NCBI RefSeq assembly: GCF_036785885.1
Contig: NC_092329.1
Location: forward strand, 2,852,001 to 2,916,000
Origin: Coffea arabica
Lineage: Eukaryota; Streptophyta; Magnoliopsida; Gentianales; Rubiaceae
Reading direction: 5' to 3'
DNA length: 64,000 nucleotides
In this document: piece after piece, positions 60,096-64,000 of the stretch
Position numbering within the stretch: the stretch's first letter is position 1
How the letters are laid out: every line of letters begins with the position of its first letter
Made by a program: the position numbers and the translations under genes
Notes under the pieces: generated by a model
The model's input: the letters and a program-made list of their open reading frames with translations, nothing else
The model's database searches: none
What the model was told of the DNA's origin: nothing

Positions 60096-60350
60096 AAACC
60101 CTAGATAAACCCTTCTTATTTGAAGTTTCAAACTTGCCGGGTCTGGAAAAGGAAGCAGACGTTTACGGGCACGGGCCTAACATTTTCATCTGCCACAAGT
60201 TGCGGGCACCAGTTTTTGATCTTGACCCCAACTTCATAATGCTATTATTGCGTGACACCCAAAAATATGTTAGATTGAAACTACTGGGCCGTTTGACCCG
60301 CCTGGCGCTACGCATGCTATTGCTTGATTAAGAGTATCTTCCTGGCCCAT
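60096..60350 (-). promoter_or_regulatory. Probable RPA43 promoter: telo-box and site II motifs
   Basis: Seen on the minus strand: TAGGGTTT telo-box (60103-60096) next to a second GGGTTTA, and site II-type GGGCC motifs at about 60344-60349 (TGGGCC) and, inverted, at 60285-60290 and 60173-60178. Telo-box plus TGGGCY site II pairs are known to mark plant genes for ribosome biogenesis and translation, which fits a Pol I subunit. The open frame at 60029-60331 on the plus strand overlaps this and the transposon end and is not a gene. Confidence 0.6.
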
Positions 60351-60359
60351 GGAGTGTCT

Positions 60360-62008
60360 ACTAACGCGTTGGCAAACAACAAGATATTTGTATGCGACTT
60401 AGTTCCGGTCTCTGATTGGCCCTAATAAAAAGGGACAGTAATCTTTCTTAAGAAGAAAAATAGCAGCATACTTTGTACATAAATTCGCTTGTTGGGGGAA
60501 CTAAGGTAATTTGTCACACCCTTACCCTTTTATTTTGAAGAGCAATTTGTGATAAATGGGACTGTAAAACCCAAAATGCACCCTGAAATTAATAATTACT
60601 TTTGTTGTCGCTTTAAGTAGCTAGGAAATAACAAAAGTAAGTAGATGAGCAATTTAGTGCACCTAATATGTCAAAGGAAAATAGGAATGTTAGCGGTTAC
60701 ATATTGCTCTTAGCCATTAGTTTTTTCAAATCGATCGCTTGTTCTTTTTTCCCCCTCACATTTTAGATATTTTTATATCCAGACTTTTAGGCAAATTTCG
60801 TAGATTTTTACATAGAATCCCATACTGAATGGAATCTTTTTTTTTTTTTTTTTTTTGTAAATAGAGTCTCGAATCCCAAATCTCTCACATACACTCTCTC
60901 TTTTGAATTACTCATTCCATCCCCCCATGGCATGTAGTTCTTAAGTATAAACAATTAAGGATTGGATATGCCACAAAATACACAACTAAGATGGTACTAA
61001 ATTCACTGGCAAGGTAAATTTTAAAGCAGGAAGAATAGTTACTAAGCAAGAGAAGTTTTACGTTAGTTGGCATAACTACGAGGCATGCGTAGTATTTTGT
61101 TCATAACCTATAAAAAAAAAGACATCACATGAACATATAAGTATCTCACTTACTAATTCACATGCTAAGTGGAGTTCAATTGACATGTTAAATGAAGCCA
61201 AGTGGACTCTTATATGTTCACGTGGAATCCTTTCATTAGTTAGGAAATAAGTATTAGACATGCTTTTTTATAGTTGTTTTGAGCATATATAAAACTTTTC
61301 ATTAGTAAAAGGATTAACAAATTAATTACCCTATTGGAGGAAGAAATAGATTGAATGGTACGAAAAAAAAAGTATAAATAAGAGAATCTTGATTGATTCT
61401 AGACATCCCATACTAAATAAAGAAATAAGAAAAAAAAATTGAATTACCCGAATCTCCCAAATTAAACTGGGAGTGAGTGGGTGCGACCAACGAAGCGAGT
61501 AGTACAGGAGGAATGAAGGATAAGTGGGCTGGACTGGAGTGGGACAAAACGGGGCTCTCTAATGTGTTGTGATTCGTACTTGATCGTCATCAGAGGAAGC
61601 AATACAAGTGTCTCCCTCTATCCCTACACGCACTACTGTTGCTATGTTCCCCTGGCAGCACGCTCAAAATTCCCCTTGCCTTCTTTCCTTCTGTCAATTA
61701 TAACCACTGGTGTCTGGACCCCTCCTCCTATTATGTGTTTGTCTCTCTTAATACCCCCTCCTAATCACTCCCTTTGTTTTTACCCAAATAAATACTCTCT
61801 TATTATGTCCCTAATCATAATCTTAATCATTCCAGTGTTCCATAAAGTTCCGGCAATTTTTTGACCCATCTATTATGAAAAAGTGCTTCCTCTGTGATGG
61901 AATGTCATGATTGCACCACTTACACTCCTGTAATTATTGATCTCCTAAACCTGGAAATACCCACGTATAGACTTTTACTGCATAGTCTTCCTCTTCTTCT
62001 TCTACCTG
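60360..62008. other. Intergenic DNA, no gene recognised
   Basis: T-run at 60838-60856, otherwise plain AT-rich sequence. The frame at 61562-61864 (+) has no match. Confidence 0.5.
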
Positions 62009-62204
62009 CTTTTTTTTTTTGAGAGATGACATGTTTCTGGCCATCAAATTGAACGCACTTTACAAGATCTACGGAGAAAGAGGAAAAGAAAAAGGTAGGA
62101 TTGGTTGCATTGCATATCATCTTTTCATCTTAAAAAAAGAATCATATAACAAAAACAGTAGCGTTACACTTTTTATTTTTTCCCCTAAAAAAATTTCCAA
62201 ATCA
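62009..62204 (-). mobile_element. 196-bp T-headed insertion between 11-bp direct repeats
   Basis: TCTTCTACCTG occurs at 61998-62008 and 62205-62215. The insert begins CT11 and on the minus strand ends in an A-tail preceded by GACATGTCATCTCTC-like sequence inverted from 62024-62038. It may be a 5'-truncated retroposon or a retrocopy of a transcript; its source is not recognised. The repeat is pyrimidine-rich, so chance is possible. Confidence 0.35.
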
Positions 62205-62215
62205 TCTTCTACCTG

Positions 62216-63125
62216 AACACGCTAAATCGTCATTCTATTAAGTGCTTGCAGCTTTGGAGTCCATCTCGCAGATGTAGAGGTGCCACATGGATAATTCATA
62301 CAAGTTCAATAAGTATGTCAAATTGAATAAACACACCTATATACCCACTTAATAAATGAACATGAATATACCTAATTGCCTATTTATGACCTGCTTAAAA
62401 TTCTACTTACTTTTTTTTTTTTTTGGGTCTAGATGTTGTTTGACAAGTGAAAACAACATTTTATTGTTATTGAGTTTGCTAGAAATTCAAATTCATCCAC
62501 TTAATGTTCACAAAAAATTGAGTTCGAACGTGCAATTTTTTTAAAATAGGTATAAATAGGTAATGCGAATCAACTTATTATCCACCGATCGATTAGATGG
62601 ACTTGATTGAGTCACCCACCTAAACCTATTTAAAATTCATTGCGCATTCAAATTCACTTATTAATGGATGGATGTGGATGAAGTAATATAATTGAATTGT
62701 AATTTACGCCTAGACGTACCTGGAAGCATATAACCAACTCATACCATATTGCTTAACAGATTGCACGCAAAAAATTAAAAGCGCAACTCATAAATCATAG
62801 TAATTTGCGTTATCTGTATGCTCAAGTTACGTAATTTGATGAGGAGCAGTTCTTCCTTTTCGCTCTCTCTTCTGTCATTGCCATATTGCTTAATCTCCAC
62901 ACTTCAACTCGTACCACATACGGCCTACAGGTCGTCCCTGTGGTTGCAGATTGAGGGTAGCCCACTTCAAATCATCATAAGCAACCGCAGCAGCCGGATG
63001 TCCTGGCTTTTGCTCTATAAAACTTTCTTCTTCTTCTTTTTTTTTTGGGTGGTAAATGATTGACATTAATTTGTGCATGATCTAGAATGGATTTGACGAA
63101 GGCGCAGGATGGAGCACAATAATGC
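62216..63125. other. Intergenic DNA, possible hAT end
   Basis: TAGAGGTGCCACATGG at 62274 resembles a hAT terminus like that at 23549, but no matching right end or duplication is found. Region 62540-62690 repeats motifs such as CACTTATTAATGGATGGATG. No gene recognised. Confidence 0.4.
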
Positions 63126-63142
63126 CAGTGTCCTCCTTATTC

Positions 63143-63228
63143 TTTTTTTTTTTTTTTTTTTTTTTCAACACAGGGGTGTTCGGGTCAAGACCCGAAGACG
63201 GCCCGACTAATCCCCTGCGCCTGGAGTA
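63143..63228 (-). mobile_element. 5'-truncated SINE with perfect 17-bp target duplication
   Basis: Only the last 60 or so bases of the SINE family plus a 23-base A-tail (T-run 63143-63165) remain; A and B boxes are absent. CAGTGTCCTCCTTATTC flanks it exactly at 63126-63142 and 63229-63245. The CAACACAGGGGTGTTCGGGTC part matches the 3' ends of the SINEs at 4714 and 27443. Confidence 0.88.
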
Positions 63229-63245
63229 CAGTGTCCTCCTTATTC

Positions 63246-64000
63246 AACGTTGTAAATTATCACAATTGACCAAAATTAATCACGAGTAGCAAATCCAGAA
63301 CTTAATGATGGAATGGACAGATCCACATCGGCTGATATGACTCTCCAGCTATGTATCTCTCACTTTTTTTTCCTTCCTTTATGCTGTTCTTTTTGTGCAT
63401 GACTCACTTTTGTAAATTCATTTGCATTTTTCATAAAGTGATTGCTACTAATTAATAGATACTAGTCATATGAGCCATCTATCTCCCGATTGTCGTAAAG
63501 GTCCAAAAAAGGCACCCCACATCCAAATACAAACCATAATAAAAGGCTAAAACCGTGGGGCTCTTCAATTTATTTGAAAGAATATCTCAGCTTTACCAGT
63601 ATTCATCGTGATCTTACTGTTGTAGAACAGAATGTAGACCGATGCCTGGACCACTCTACAAACAGGAGATACGTTCGACATCAGTACTAGAATTTTGGCT
63701 TTTTTTCACCGTCCTCGTCCAGCTCAGTGGTGCTTTCAGTACAGTACAGGGATAAAAAATAAAAAAATTTAAAAAACGGAGGGAGAGAGAGAGAGAGTAC
63801 GATACCAAGCCTATAAACCCCATTAAGAATTCATTGTCCATGATTGTGGTTTGTTCTCGATTGATTATAAATTTTAATTTTGGATAATCAGTGATTGTGA
63901 TACTATCGATTGCTTTTGTATTTTTTAATAACGAAAAAGCTACTAAAATTTATAATCACTCAAAATAATAGATTTTTGCTGATTCTGATTAATCTCTATG
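63246..64000. other. Intergenic DNA, no gene recognised
   Basis: A short (AG)n run lies at 63781-63798. Nothing else is recognised up to the window end. Confidence 0.55.

Noticed and set aside
60029..60331. 100-codon open frame near the RPA43 promoter
   Set aside because: It begins inside the transposon's terminal repeat and crosses the target duplication into promoter sequence; the product matches no family.
62274..62720. hAT end TAGAGGTGCCAC at 62274
   Set aside because: No matching right terminus or 8-bp duplication could be found, so no element is called.
1..64000. CRISPR array, rRNA genes, operon-like clusters
   Set aside because: No regularly spaced repeats, no rRNA sequence, and the four genes are unrelated and far apart; this is plant nuclear DNA.

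Overview
The window is nuclear DNA of a flowering plant, most likely a eudicot. It is AT-rich, has intron-bearing genes with GT..AG splice sites, plant-only gene families, and long intergenic stretches filled with plant transposons. The species cannot be fixed from sequence alone.

Only four genes are well supported: an intronless SAUR50/54-type gene (1065-1382, +); a filament-like plant protein (FPP) coiled-coil gene with five coding exons and a long 5'UTR intron (9571-14374, -, leader to about 16380); an intronless SAUR52/53-type gene (42922-43368, -); and a six-exon gene for the RNA polymerase I subunit RPA43 (54812-58548, -). I assembled the RPA43 and FPP exons by hand from splice sites and reading-frame phase. 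From memory, the Arabidopsis chromosome 1 paralogous blocks around At1g198xx and At1g755xx-756xx hold the same kinds of genes close together, so this looks like a conserved gene block stretched by transposon insertion.

Layout. 1-9 kb: SAUR, an old Tourist-like MITE and a SINE. 9-16.4 kb: FPP with a degenerate tandem repeat just past its 3' end. 16.4-29 kb: gene-poor, with three foldback MITEs, a hAT-type element (8-bp target duplication) carrying a nested MITE, a possible small ORF with its own TATA box, a SINE and several very small insertions flanked by direct repeats. 29.2-35.7 kb: a young Ty3/gypsy chromovirus-type LTR retrotransposon with an internal deletion that fuses a cut 5' LTR to the integrase; the outer 5-bp target duplication is intact. 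35.9-36.3 kb: a hAT MITE with a perfect 8-bp duplication. 42-48 kb: the second SAUR, several Tourist-like MITEs, tRNA-derived SINEs and a larger hAT-like element. 51.2-51.8 kb: a 352-bp segment between two 104-bp direct repeats. 54.8-60.4 kb: RPA43, whose leader/promoter is split by a 1.5-kb terminal-inverted-repeat element inserted exactly at a telo-box (AAACCCTA), with a further MITE nested in it. 60.4-64 kb: gene-free, with a 5'-truncated SINE carrying a perfect 17-bp target duplication.

The genes do not form an operon-like unit: two are auxin-type growth regulators, one is a cytoskeleton/membrane-associated coiled-coil protein and one belongs to ribosomal RNA synthesis. No CRISPR array, tRNA gene, rRNA gene or clearly new multi-gene system is visible. 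The most interesting items are the element in the RPA43 telo-box, the LTR-integrase fusion, the foldback MITE cluster and the micro-insertions.
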